A stretch of 64,000 nt of DNA, taken from contig NZ_JADTQG010000017.1 in assembly GCF_016008875.1 (NCBI RefSeq), positions 1 to 64,000 on the forward strand. The letters run 5' to 3'. A model generated the notes under the pieces. That model was not told where the DNA came from and made no database searches. It saw nothing but the letters and a program-made list of their open reading frames with translations. Of this stretch, positions 7,490 to 15,665 are shown in pieces (the first letter of the stretch is position 1; every line of letters starts with the position of its first letter). The stretch comes from Ectopseudomonas mendocina. GTDB lineage: Bacteria > Pseudomonadota > Gammaproteobacteria > Pseudomonadales > Pseudomonadaceae. The position numbers were made by a program, and so were the translations under genes.

Positions 7490-8899
7490 TTGCAGCATTC
7501 AACTCAAACGGTAAGTTACGCCTGCGACGAGCTGTTCGATGAACAGCTGGGGCAGCAACATATAGTCGTGATCGGTCAGGCCGATGCCGCCAGCGAGCGC
7601 CTGCTTACCGGCGGCCTGCAGCGCCAGGGTTTCCCTGTTCGGCGTTTTGCCAGTTGCCTGGAGCTGGATCCGGCCGTACTGGAAGATGCCAGTCTGGTGC
7701 TGGTGTTCGTCAGCAGCCTGGCCGGCAACACGCTGTATGCGCAGGTGGGCGCCATTCTGCGTCAGGCCGGTCGGGTCGGCGTGGTGCCGGTGGTGGAATA
7801 TGCCGATCAGGAGAAAGCCGCCGCGCTGCTGGAGCTGGGCTGCGTCGATTATCTGCTGGCGCCTTTCAGCGAAGCCCAGCTCAGTGCCTTGCTGCGTCGC
7901 CAGGAGTCGGCCAGCTCCGGCGAAGAGGGTTTCGTGTCCTGCTCGCAGGCCGGCCGCCGCCTGCTGGCCATGGCCCAGCGCGTGGCCATGACCCGTGCGC
8001 CTATCCTGATTACCGGCGAGACCGGCACCGGCAAGGAGCTGATGGCGCGCTACATCCACCGTTTCTCGGCGCAGGATGATGCGCCGTTCATTGCGGTGAA
8101 CTGCGCGGCGATTCCCGAGCAGATGCTCGAATCCATTCTCTTCGGCCATGAGAAGGGCGCCTTCACCGGCGCCGTGAGCGCCCAACCGGGCAAGTTCGAA
8201 CTGGCCAATGGCGGCACGCTGTTGCTCGACGAAATCGGCGAGTTGCCGCTGGGGCTGCAGGCCAAGCTGCTGCGCGTGCTGCAGGAGCAGCGCGTCGAGC
8301 GCCTGGGTGGGCGCCGCGAAATCGCTCTGGATGTGCGCATCATCGCTGCCACCAACCGTGATCTGCAGCAGGAAGTGGCCGAGGGGCGTTTCCGCGCCGA
8401 CCTGATGTTCCGCCTCGACGTACTGCCGCTGCACATCAGCCCGTTGCGCGAGCGCAAGGAGGACGTGCTGGCCCTGGCGCGCCGTTTCATTCGCCAGTAC
8501 GCGCCGCAGGACGCGCGCCATGAACTGCTGACCGAAGATGCCTGCCGCGTACTGCTGGCGCATGACTGGCCGGGCAACGTGCGCGAACTGGAGAATTGCC
8601 TGCAGCGTGCGCTGATCTTGCGCAATGGCCTGTACATCCAGGCCCAGGACCTGGGCCTGAGCGTTGCCGCCAACAGCGCGGCAGAGCTGGCGCCACGTCT
8701 GCAGCCACAGGTGCTCGAAGGCGGCAAGGCAGCCTTGCGCGCCAGTGGCAAGTGGGCCGAGTACCAACATGTGATCGACACCATCCGCCGTTTCGGCGGG
8801 CACAAGACCAAGGCCGCCGAAAGCCTTGGCATGACCCCGCGCGCACTGCGCTATCGCCTTAACGCCATGCGTGAGCAGGGCGTTCAGATTCCCGTCTAG
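7490..8899 (+). CDS. lafK: LafK-type sigma-54-dependent flagellar regulator
   Basis: This is a FleQ/FlrA/LafK-family enhancer-binding protein that would activate RpoN promoters of the flagellar cluster. The 469 residues show a degenerate receiver-like N-terminus (about 22-135; no Asp where a phosphoacceptor would sit, in SLVLVFVSSL), an AAA+ domain with Walker A GETGTGKE (176-183), sigma-54 contact loop GAFTGA (223-228) and Walker B TLLLDEIGE (243-251), and a Fis-type helix-turn-helix at the C-terminus (HKTKAAESLGMTPRALRYRL). The start is a TTG at 7490; a later GTG near 7568 is the alternative. The gene heads the rightward operon, only 12 bases before fliE. Confidence 0.9.
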   Translation: MQHSTQTVSYACDELFDEQLGQQHIVVIGQADAASERLLTGGLQRQGFPVRRFASCLELDPAVLEDASLVLVFVSSLAGNTLYAQVGAILRQAGRVGVVPVVEYADQEKAAALLELGCVDYLLAPFSEAQLSALLRRQESASSGEEGFVSCSQAGRRLLAMAQRVAMTRAPILITGETGTGKELMARYIHRFSAQDDAPFIAVNCAAIPEQMLESILFGHEKGAFTGAVSAQPGKFELANGGTLLLDEIGELPLGLQAKLLRVLQEQRVERLGGRREIALDVRIIAATNRDLQQEVAEGRFRADLMFRLDVLPLHISPLRERKEDVLALARRFIRQYAPQDARHELLTEDACRVLLAHDWPGNVRELENCLQRALILRNGLYIQAQDLGLSVAANSAAELAPRLQPQVLEGGKAALRASGKWAEYQHVIDTIRRFGGHKTKAAESLGMTPRALRYRLNAMREQGVQIPV

Positions 8900-8911
8900 G
8901 AGAAGCAAAGG

Positions 8912-9247
8912 ATGAATCCGATTAGCCAGGTGCAGCAGGACCTGTTGGGCCGCATGGAGCAGATGAAGAACCTCGGCGAAGCCTCGCCGATAAAGCCGGC
9001 GCAAGCCTTTGCCGTGCAGCCTGGCGAGCCTGGATTTGCTGCGGCTTTCGACAATGCGGTGCGTGCGGTCGACGCGCAGCAGCATCGCTCCGGCGAGCTG
9101 ATGGCAGCCGTGGACAGCGGGCAGAGCGATGACCTGGTGGGAGCGATGATCGAGAGCCAGAAGGCCAGCGTTTCCTTCAGCGCCCTGATGCAGGTGCGCA
9201 ACAAGCTATCCAGTGCTTTCGACGACATCATGAAGATGCCGCTGTAA
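8912..9247 (+). CDS. fliE: flagellar MS-ring/rod adaptor FliE
   Basis: FliE joins the MS ring to the proximal rod and is the first substrate exported. The 111-residue product has the family's conserved C-terminal half: DDLVGAMIESQKASVSFSAL followed by QVRNKLSSAFDDIMKMPL, where the R-N-K-L..AF-I-M pattern is diagnostic. An AGGAG site lies about 10 bases before the ATG. It follows lafK closely, so lafK and the fli genes probably share a transcript. Confidence 0.92.
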   Translation: MNPISQVQQDLLGRMEQMKNLGEASPIKPAQAFAVQPGEPGFAAAFDNAVRAVDAQQHRSGELMAAVDSGQSDDLVGAMIESQKASVSFSALMQVRNKLSSAFDDIMKMPL

Positions 9248-9266
9248 GCGGATCGGGGACTGACGC

Positions 9267-10961
9267 GTGCTGCAGACCATAAGAAGCAAGCTGCCCGAAA
9301 CCGGGCTGAAACTCGATCCACGCATGACCCTGATCGGCCTCGCGGTGATCGCCGCGTTGCTGGCGGTTGGCGTGGTGTTCTACCTCTGGCGTGACCAGGG
9401 CTCTTTCCGCCCGCTGTACGGAGCCGGCGAGGCCTACCCGGCCGCCGAGGTGATGCAGGTGCTTGATGGCGACGCCATCAGCTACCGCCTGCATCCGCAG
9501 AGCGGTCAGGTGTTGGTACGCGAGGATCAGCTCGGCCGCGCGCGCATGCTGCTGGCGGCCAAGGGCGTGCAGGTCAAGGTGCCGGCCGGCTACGAGCTGT
9601 TCGACAAGGACGAGCCGCTGGGCACCAGCCAGTTCGTCCAGGACGTACGCCTCAAGCGTAGCCTGGAGGGCGAACTGGCGCGCACGGTGATGGCGCTCAA
9701 GGGCGTAGAAGGTGCCCGCGTGCACCTGGCGTTGCAGGAAAGCAGTTCCTTCGTGGTCGGCAAGCGCGAGCCGGGCAAGGCTTCGGTGATGCTGCAGCTG
9801 GCACCTGGTTACAAGCTGGCGCCGGAGCAGGTCAGCGCCATCGTCAATCTGGTGGCCGGCAGCGTGCCGCAGCTCGAGGCCGGCAACGTGCAGGTGGTCG
9901 ATCAGTACGGCGCGTTGCTGTCGCGCGGCATCGATACCCTCGGCGGCCCGGTGCAGAACTGGCAGGTGGTCGATGACTACCAGAGCAAGGCGATGGCCAA
10001 CGCCGAAGCGGTGCTGGCGCCGGTGCTCGGTGGCGGCAATTATCGTATCAGCGTGTCGGCCGACATCGACTTCAGCCAGAAGGAAGAAACCTTCCAGGCT
10101 TATGGCGAGAACCCGCGTCTGCGCAATGAAGTGCTGCGTGACGAAAGCGTGCTCGACCAGCTGGCGCTTGGTGTGCCCGGTTCGCTGGCCAATCAGCCGC
10201 CGCAACCGGCCCCACCGGCCAATCAGGCCGCCAACCAGCAGGCGCAGGCGGGTGCTCAGGCGGACAACGCCAACCAGGCGGCGACCTCGCTGCGCAAGGA
10301 ATCCAACCGCCAACTCGATTACGACCAGAGCATTACCCACGTCAAACATGCGCCGTTCAGCCTGCGTCAGCAGAGCATCGCCGTGGTGCTCAATGCCGCG
10401 GTGGCGCCGGAGGGTGGTTGGACGCCAGAGGCGCGCGAGGAGCTCGCGGCGATGGTCAAGAGCGCCGTGGGTTTCAACCAGGCGCGCGGCGACCTGCTGA
10501 CGCTGAGCGTCTTCCCCTTTACCGATGCCAGCATCAATGGCGCGGGCGAGGACCTGCTGCCCTGGTGGGAAAACACCAAGGTGCACGACCTGGCCAAGCT
10601 TGGCGTGTTCGCCCTGATCAGTCTGCTGCTGTTGCTGATGGTGGTGCGTCCTGCGGTACGCAGCCTGAGCCAGCGCAACCAGGCGGCGCTGCCGGCGGTG
10701 GCCGAGGGCGATGATCAGCTGGCGCTGCATGCCGAGCGTGCGGCCGAGCGCCTGCTGGCCCGCGTTGGCGACGATGCGCCGGGGGCCACCATCCTCGGTG
10801 AACTCAGCCCTTTGTCGGAGATTCGCCTGCCGGCGCCTGGCTCGGGCCTGGAGCTGCAGATCGAACACCTGCAGATGCTGGCCAAGAACGATCCCGAGCG
10901 CGTCTCGGAAGTCATCAAACAATGGATAGGACGCAATGAGCGAGACCTCAACCCAGCCTGA
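9267..10961 (+). CDS. fliF: flagellar MS-ring protein FliF
   Basis: FliF assembles the MS ring in the inner membrane, the base on which the motor and export gate are built. The 564-residue product starts at a GTG. It has a membrane segment at about residues 22-44, two ring-building YscJ/FliF domains (about 45-225), a Pro/Ala/Gln-rich periplasmic linker near residues 305-345, a second membrane helix around 450-470 and a cytosolic tail ending VIKQWIGRN that should bind FliG. The 3' end overlaps fliG by 26 bases. Confidence 0.94.
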   Translation: MLQTIRSKLPETGLKLDPRMTLIGLAVIAALLAVGVVFYLWRDQGSFRPLYGAGEAYPAAEVMQVLDGDAISYRLHPQSGQVLVREDQLGRARMLLAAKGVQVKVPAGYELFDKDEPLGTSQFVQDVRLKRSLEGELARTVMALKGVEGARVHLALQESSSFVVGKREPGKASVMLQLAPGYKLAPEQVSAIVNLVAGSVPQLEAGNVQVVDQYGALLSRGIDTLGGPVQNWQVVDDYQSKAMANAEAVLAPVLGGGNYRISVSADIDFSQKEETFQAYGENPRLRNEVLRDESVLDQLALGVPGSLANQPPQPAPPANQAANQQAQAGAQADNANQAATSLRKESNRQLDYDQSITHVKHAPFSLRQQSIAVVLNAAVAPEGGWTPEAREELAAMVKSAVGFNQARGDLLTLSVFPFTDASINGAGEDLLPWWENTKVHDLAKLGVFALISLLLLLMVVRPAVRSLSQRNQAALPAVAEGDDQLALHAERAAERLLARVGDDAPGATILGELSPLSEIRLPAPGSGLELQIEHLQMLAKNDPERVSEVIKQWIGRNERDLNPA

Positions 10962-12000
10962 CGGCCGCGGTGGTTCCACCGCCAAAGAAATGCGCCTGCG
11001 CGTGCAGAAGCGTTCGCTGAGTTCTTCCGAGCAGGCCGCGATCCTCATGCTGAGCATGGGCGACGAGATTTCCGCCGGCGTGCTCAAGCACTTTTCGCGC
11101 GAGGAGATCGTCAGCATCAGCCAGGCCATGGCGCGCCTGTCCAACGTCAAGCAGCCGATGGTCTCCGACGTCATCGGCCGTTTCTTCGAGGACTACAAGG
11201 AGCAGAGCAGCATCAAGGGCGCCTCGCGTGGCTATCTCGACGGCATGCTCAGCAAGGCGCTGGGCAGCGAGATCACCCGTTCGCTGCTCGACAGCATCTA
11301 CGGCGAGGAAATCCGCGCCAAGATGGCCAAGATGGAGTGGCTCGATCCGAAGCAGTTCGCCGCGCTGATCGCCAAGGAGCACGCGCAGATGCAGGCGGTG
11401 TTCCTCGCCTTCCTGCCGCCGGGCATGGCCAGCGACGTACTCGAGTGCATGCCCAAGGAGCGCCAGGACGAGCTGCTTTACCGCATCGCCAACCTCAGCG
11501 AAGTAAACAGCGACGTCATCGCCGAGCTGGAGCAACTGATCGAGCGCAGCCTGGCGGTACTCAGCACCCAGGGCTCGCAGGTGCGCGGAATCAAGCAGGC
11601 CGCCGACATCATGAACCGCTTCAAGGGCGACCGCGGGCAGATGTTCGAGCTGCTGCGTGCTCATGACGACCAGCTGGTCGAGCGCATCGAAGACGAAATG
11701 TACGACTTCTTCATCCTCTCGCGGCAGAACCAGGACGTGCTCCAGGCCCTGCTCGAAGCCGTGCCGCTGGAAGAGTGGGTGGTCGCCCTCAAGGGCGCCG
11801 AGCCCGAGCTGGTGCGCGCCATTCAGGGCGCCATGCCCAAGCGCCAGGCGCAGCAGATGGAGTCGATCAATCGCCGCCAGGGCCCGGTGCCGTTGAGCCG
11901 CGTCGAGCAGGTGCGCAAGGACATCATGGCCGTGGTGCGCGAAATGTCGGCCAACGGCGAGCTGCAGGTGCAGCTGTTCCGCGAACAGACGGTGGAATGA
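10936..12000 (+). CDS. fliG: flagellar motor switch protein FliG
   Basis: FliG is the C-ring component that meets the stator and generates torque. The 354-residue protein has the N-terminal FliF-binding domain (SSSEQAAILMLSMGDE, about residues 30-45), armadillo-like middle domain and the charged C-terminal torque helix (about residues 280-330). The normally strict EHPQ motif of the middle domain reads EHAQ (about residue 150). It overlaps fliF by 26 bases and fliH follows with 1 base between. The N-terminus (residues 1-25) is low complexity. Confidence 0.93.
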   Translation: MSETSTQPDGRGGSTAKEMRLRVQKRSLSSSEQAAILMLSMGDEISAGVLKHFSREEIVSISQAMARLSNVKQPMVSDVIGRFFEDYKEQSSIKGASRGYLDGMLSKALGSEITRSLLDSIYGEEIRAKMAKMEWLDPKQFAALIAKEHAQMQAVFLAFLPPGMASDVLECMPKERQDELLYRIANLSEVNSDVIAELEQLIERSLAVLSTQGSQVRGIKQAADIMNRFKGDRGQMFELLRAHDDQLVERIEDEMYDFFILSRQNQDVLQALLEAVPLEEWVVALKGAEPELVRAIQGAMPKRQAQQMESINRRQGPVPLSRVEQVRKDIMAVVREMSANGELQVQLFREQTVE

Positions 12001-12001
12001 G

Positions 12002-12694
12002 ATGACGGTCAAGGTAATCAAGGGCGACGCCCGCCAGTGGCGCGCCTACCGCTTCCCGCCGCGCAACAGCCAGCCGGCAGTGGACTGGAGCGGCGATGCC
12101 GCCGGTCTGCAGCGGGCCATGGCCGACGGCTTTCAGCAAGGCATCGAGAAGGGCTACCAGGACGGCCTGCAGCAAGGCGAGGAGGCCGGGCGCCAGGCCG
12201 GCTTCGAGCAGGGCCGTGACGAGGGGCTGAAACTCGGGCGTGAGGAAGGCCGCGAGGAGGGCCGTCGCGAATTCGAACTGGCTGCGCAGCCGCTGCAGCA
12301 GATCAGCGAGAAGGTCGAACAGTACCTCAGCGAGCTGGAGCACAAGCGCCGCCAGGAGTTGCTGGAGCTGGTGAAGAAGGTCTCGCAGCAGGTGATCCGC
12401 TGCGAACTCACGCTGCATCCGACCCAGTTGCTGGCGCTGGTCGAGGAAGCCCTGGCGAGCATGCCGGGCGAGTCCGAAGACGTGCAGGTACTGCTCAGCC
12501 CCGAGGAATACGCGCGGATCAAGGCCGTGGCGCCGGAACGTGCCGCCGGCTGGAAGCTGGTGGCCGACGAGCGCCTGGCGCTGGGCGAGTGCAGAGTAGT
12601 CACGCCGCAGGCCGAGGCCGACGTGGGCTGCCAGCAGCGTCTGGATGCCTGCATCGATACGCTGGCCGAGCACATGCACCTGGCCGAAGCCTGA
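12002..12694 (+). CDS. fliH: flagellar export ATPase regulator FliH
   Basis: FliH is the stator-like regulator that holds the FliI ATPase at the C-ring. The 230-residue protein carries the typical run of GxxxG-like repeats (QGIEKGYQDGLQQGEEAGRQ and onward, about residues 40-90) predicted to make a long helix, followed by a V-ATPase subunit-E-like C-terminal domain. The order fliG-fliH-fliI matches all flagellar clusters. Confidence 0.88.
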   Translation: MTVKVIKGDARQWRAYRFPPRNSQPAVDWSGDAAGLQRAMADGFQQGIEKGYQDGLQQGEEAGRQAGFEQGRDEGLKLGREEGREEGRREFELAAQPLQQISEKVEQYLSELEHKRRQELLELVKKVSQQVIRCELTLHPTQLLALVEEALASMPGESEDVQVLLSPEEYARIKAVAPERAAGWKLVADERLALGECRVVTPQAEADVGCQQRLDACIDTLAEHMHLAEA

Positions 12695-12710
12695 GCGGGA
12701 GCGAACGCGG

Positions 12711-14027
12711 ATGCTCGACTACAAACTCGACGAAGCGCTGCGCTCGCTCGACGGTGTGCAGCTGGCCAAGGTGGCCGGCCGCCTGGTGCGGGTTTCCGGC
12801 ATGCTCCTGGAAAGCCTCGGCTGCCAGCGCAGCACCGGCCAGCGCTGCCGCGTCGAGCAGGCCGACGGCAGCCTGCTGGATGCGCAGGTGGTCGGCTTCA
12901 ACCGCGATATCACCTATTTGATGCCATTCAAGAAGCCGGTCGGCCTGGCCGCCGGCTCGCGGGTATTCCCGGCCAAGGACGAGGCGTTGCTGCAGATCGA
13001 TGAGTCCTGGCTTGGCCGTGTGGTCAATGGTCTTGGCGAGCCTTTGGACGAGCGCGGCAAGCTCTCCGGGCGCGACCCGCTGCCGGTCGAGCTGCCTTCG
13101 GTCAATCCGCTCAAGCGGCGCCCGGTGGAGGCCGCGCTGGATGTCGGCGTGCGCGCCATCAACGGCCTGCTGACCCTCGGCAAAGGCCAGCGTGTCGGCC
13201 TGTTCGCCGGTTCCGGGGTAGGCAAGAGCGTGCTGCTGGGGATGATCACCCGACAGACCAAGGCCGATGTGGTGGTGGTCGGGCTGATCGGCGAACGTGG
13301 TCGCGAGGTGCAGGAATTCATTCTCCATTCGCTCGGCGAGGAAGGCTTGCGCAAGGCGGTGGTGGTGGTGGCGCCGGCCAACGAGTCGCCGCTGATGCGC
13401 CTGAAGGCCACCGAGCTGTGCCATAGCATCGCCGCCTATTTTCGCGACCAGGGCCAGGACGTGCTGCTGCTGGTCGATTCGCTGACCCGCTACGCCATGG
13501 CACAGCGCGAGATCGCCCTGGCGCTCGGCGAGCCGCCAGCGACCAAGGGCTATCCGCCGTCGGTGTTCGGCATGCTGCCGGAACTGGTGGAGAGCGCCGG
13601 CAACGGCGAGAGCGGCAGCGGCAGCCTCAGCGCCATCTACACCGTGCTGGCCGAGGGCGATGACCATCAGGACCCGATCGTCGATTGCGCGCGCGCCATC
13701 CTCGACGGCCATATCGTGCTCTCAAGGCGCCTGGCGGATGTCGGCCACTACCCGGCCATCGACATTTCCGCCTCGGTCAGCCGCTGCATGAGCCAGGTCG
13801 GCGAGCCTGCGCACCTGGCTGCCGGGCGCCAGTTCAAGGAGTTCTACAGCACCTATGAAAAGATCAAGGAGCTGATCCCGCTGGGTGGTTACACCCCGGG
13901 CATGGACGCCAAGACCGACCGCGCCGTGCAGCTGGCGCCCAGCCTCGAACGCTTCCTGCGCCAGGAGGTCGGTGCCAGCGCCGAGCTCGGCGCCAGCATC
14001 GCCACCTTGCAGAGCATCATCAAATGA
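12711..14027 (+). CDS. fliI: flagellum-specific ATPase FliI
   Basis: FliI is the hexameric ATPase that prepares export substrates, a relative of F1-beta. The 438-residue protein has the P-loop GSGVGKS (about residues 167-173), the GERGREV motif, the Walker B LLLVDSLTRYAMAQREI and the PPSVFGMLPEL stretch. ATG 12711 is preferred over upstream in-frame starts because it matches the family's length and has GCGGGAGCG upstream. Its stop overlaps the fliJ start (ATGA). Confidence 0.95.
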   Translation: MLDYKLDEALRSLDGVQLAKVAGRLVRVSGMLLESLGCQRSTGQRCRVEQADGSLLDAQVVGFNRDITYLMPFKKPVGLAAGSRVFPAKDEALLQIDESWLGRVVNGLGEPLDERGKLSGRDPLPVELPSVNPLKRRPVEAALDVGVRAINGLLTLGKGQRVGLFAGSGVGKSVLLGMITRQTKADVVVVGLIGERGREVQEFILHSLGEEGLRKAVVVVAPANESPLMRLKATELCHSIAAYFRDQGQDVLLLVDSLTRYAMAQREIALALGEPPATKGYPPSVFGMLPELVESAGNGESGSGSLSAIYTVLAEGDDHQDPIVDCARAILDGHIVLSRRLADVGHYPAIDISASVSRCMSQVGEPAHLAAGRQFKEFYSTYEKIKELIPLGGYTPGMDAKTDRAVQLAPSLERFLRQEVGASAELGASIATLQSIIK

Positions 14028-14449
14028 AAGAACAGCTGGAAATGCTTGGCCGCCTGGCCAGCCTGCGCGGCAGCAAGGTGCAGCAGATGCTCGGCCGGGT
14101 CAGTTATCAACAGAACCTCTGCCAGCGCTACCGCAACAACATCACCGGCCTCAGTCGCCTGTGCGGCTTCACCGTGCCGATGACCACGCCACTGCAGCGC
14201 GACAATCAGCAGCGCTACAAGGCGACCCTGTACAAGATGGTCGAGCTGCAGCGTCGCGAACTGGCGCTGGCCGAGGAGAACCTGGCGCGTATTCAGCGCG
14301 AGCTGCTGGCGGCGATGCGCAGCGAGAAGGTCATCACCCAGTTTCTCGAGGGCAAGATGGGGCAGTGGCAGGAGCAGCTTGCCCGCCAGGAGCAGAAGAT
14401 TCAGGATGGTCTGGCCGCGCAGGCCTGGTGGCGCACCCAGGTCAGCTAA
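14024..14449 (+). CDS. fliJ: flagellar export chaperone-escort FliJ
   Basis: FliJ is the central stalk of the FliI ring and activates the export gate. The 141-residue product is almost entirely coiled coil with regular charged heptads, as in the family; sequence identity is low in general, so the call rests on size, coiled-coil form and the ATGA overlap with fliI. Conserved RYRNNITGLSRL lies near residues 33-44. Confidence 0.85.
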   Translation: MKEQLEMLGRLASLRGSKVQQMLGRVSYQQNLCQRYRNNITGLSRLCGFTVPMTTPLQRDNQQRYKATLYKMVELQRRELALAEENLARIQRELLAAMRSEKVITQFLEGKMGQWQEQLARQEQKIQDGLAAQAWWRTQVS

Positions 14450-14527
14450 TTTTTATTCGACGTGTTTAAGTTCTTGCCGTGCCCGGTCGCTCTTAGGCCA
14501 TAACACCACGCGAGTTGGATTCGAATC

Positions 14528-14806
14528 ATGGAAATCAGCAGGCATCTCAAGCCCAGCCTCAACCTGCCCAGCGACGCACCGGCGCAGGTGCAGAGCGCCC
14601 GTCCGCAGCCAGGCGCCAATGCCCGCACCAGCACCAGCCAGGAACCGCGTCTGGAGCAATTGCAGGACGCCCTGCGCAGCCTGCCGGACGTCGATCTGGA
14701 CAAGGTCGCTCAGCTCAAGGCCGCCCTGGCGCGCGGTGAACTGAGCAGCGATCCGGCCGCACTGGCCGGCAGCATGCTGACCTACCACAGCGGTAGCGAT
14801 GCGTGA
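14528..14806 (+). CDS. flgM: anti-sigma-28 factor FlgM
   Basis: FlgM holds back sigma-28 (FliA/LafS) until the hook is complete, when it is exported. The 92-residue protein has a disordered Pro/Ala/Gln-rich N-terminal half and the family's helical C-terminal motif LPDVDLDKVAQLKAALARGE (about residues 55-74), which binds sigma-28. It follows fliJ after 78 bases, a gap that may contain its own promoter although I see no strong sigma-28 box. No fliA-type gene is in the window. It overlaps flgN by 4 bases. Confidence 0.86.
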   Translation: MEISRHLKPSLNLPSDAPAQVQSARPQPGANARTSTSQEPRLEQLQDALRSLPDVDLDKVAQLKAALARGELSSDPAALAGSMLTYHSGSDA

Positions 14807-15249
14807 CCACTGCGCGTGAGCAACAGCTGTTGCAGATCGTCGAGCAGGACCTGCATCAGGACTGCGCCGACTATCTGACCCTGCGCGGTCTGATGCAGGA
14901 GCTGTATCAACAGTTGCTCAAGCGAGACAGCAGGCAGATCGACCTGCTCAACGAACAGATCCTGCCGCTGGTCGACCAGGCCAAGGCGCGCGCGGAACGC
15001 CGCAGCAAGGTGCTCGCGGCCTTCCAGCTGGGCAGTGGCAACAGCGCCATGCAAAAGCTGCTGGCGCGTTATCCACAGGCCCAGCGCAAGCACCTCGAAC
15101 TCACTTGGGAGCAGCTCGGCCAACTGGCCGGCCAGTGCAAGCGTCTCAACGAGCGCAACGGCAAGCTGCTGGCCATGCATAACGAGATTCTCGACCAGTT
15201 GCTCGGCGAGCCGGGCGCCGGCCAGCTGTACACACCGCAGCCGTATTGA
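14803..15249 (+). CDS. flgN: flagellar export chaperone FlgN
   Basis: FlgN-type chaperones escort the hook-filament junction proteins FlgK and FlgL. The 148-residue product is helical, starts at a GTG overlapping the flgM stop, and has the family's middle section (LNEQILPLVDQAKARAERRS, about residues 49-68) and an amphipathic C-terminal helix (ERNGKLLAMHNEILDQLLG). The partner genes flgK and flgL are absent from the window. Its 3' part is duplicated just downstream. Confidence 0.82.
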   Translation: MTTAREQQLLQIVEQDLHQDCADYLTLRGLMQELYQQLLKRDSRQIDLLNEQILPLVDQAKARAERRSKVLAAFQLGSGNSAMQKLLARYPQAQRKHLELTWEQLGQLAGQCKRLNERNGKLLAMHNEILDQLLGEPGAGQLYTPQPY

Positions 15250-15273
15250 GTACTCAGCCCCTCCTTGGCTCTT

Positions 15274-15336
15274 GTGGGAGCGGACTCGTCCGCGAGCTTT
15301 AGGCAGGCCAGCATTCGCGGACAAGTCCGCTCCCAC
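15274..15336. repeat. REP-like inverted pair, copy 1
   Basis: GTGGGAGCGGACTCGTCCGC on the plus strand faces its inverted partner GCGGACAAGTCCGCTCCCAC, separated by about 22 bases. This is the paired REP form common between Pseudomonas genes. It follows the flgN stop and may stabilise or end the transcript. Confidence 0.8.
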
Positions 15337-15382
15337 GGTCTGACGCCTGTACCTCCAGCGACGAACTGAAGGCACCTGCCGC

Positions 15383-15486
15383 AGCTGCTGGCGCGTTATC
15401 CACAGGCCCAGCGCAAGCGCCTCGAACTCACCTGGGAGCAGCTCGGCCAACTGGCCGGCCAGTTGTACACACCGCAGCCGTATTGA
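15383..15486 (+). pseudogene. flgN C-terminal fragment (duplicated, internally deleted)
   Basis: The fragment encodes, in the flgN frame, LLARYPQAQRKRLELTWEQL then GQLAGQLYTPQPY and a stop. It matches FlgN residues from about 86 to the end with 30 codons missing. The deletion keeps the frame, but there is no start codon or ribosome site, so it is a non-coding relic. Confidence 0.85.
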
Positions 15487-15511
15487 GTACCTAGCACCTC
15501 CTTGGCACCTT

Positions 15512-15574
15512 GTGGGAGCGGACTCGTCCGCGAGCTTTAGGCAGGCCGGCATTCGCGGACAAGTCCGCTCCCAC
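15512..15574. repeat. REP-like inverted pair, copy 2
   Basis: This is the second copy of the inverted pair seen at 15274-15336, carried along by the tandem duplication, with one or two base changes in the spacer. Confidence 0.8.
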
Positions 15575-15665
15575 AGTCTGGCGCCTGTACCTCCAGCGGC
15601 GAACTGAAGGCACCTGCTACGCCGTGCTAGACTCGCGCGCTTTCGATCCGTGGTGATTTCCTCCC

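Larger units (their letters stand above)
15056..15617. repeat. tandem duplication of the flgN 3' end plus REP pair
   Basis: Bases 15056-15379 are repeated at 15383-15617. Both copies start AGCTGCTGGCGCGTTATCC and end GAAGGCACCTGC. The second copy lacks 90 bases corresponding to 15136-15225, a stretch flanked in the first copy by GCCGGCCAG on both sides, as expected for slippage between short direct repeats. A few substitutions separate the copies. Confidence 0.9.

Noticed and set aside
742..14449. Possibility that the export genes belong to a virulence type III secretion system
   Set aside because: FliG, FliM, FliF with rod adaptor FliE, FlgM and FlgN are flagellum-specific; no secretin or needle genes are seen.
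14450..14527. Sigma-28 promoter ahead of flgM
   Set aside because: The best fit (TAAGTTCT-N11-GTCGCTCT) matches the consensus at only about half of the positions.
15056..15617. Repeated units as a CRISPR array
   Set aside because: Only two long tandem copies with gene-derived sequence and REP hairpins; no regular short repeats or spacers.
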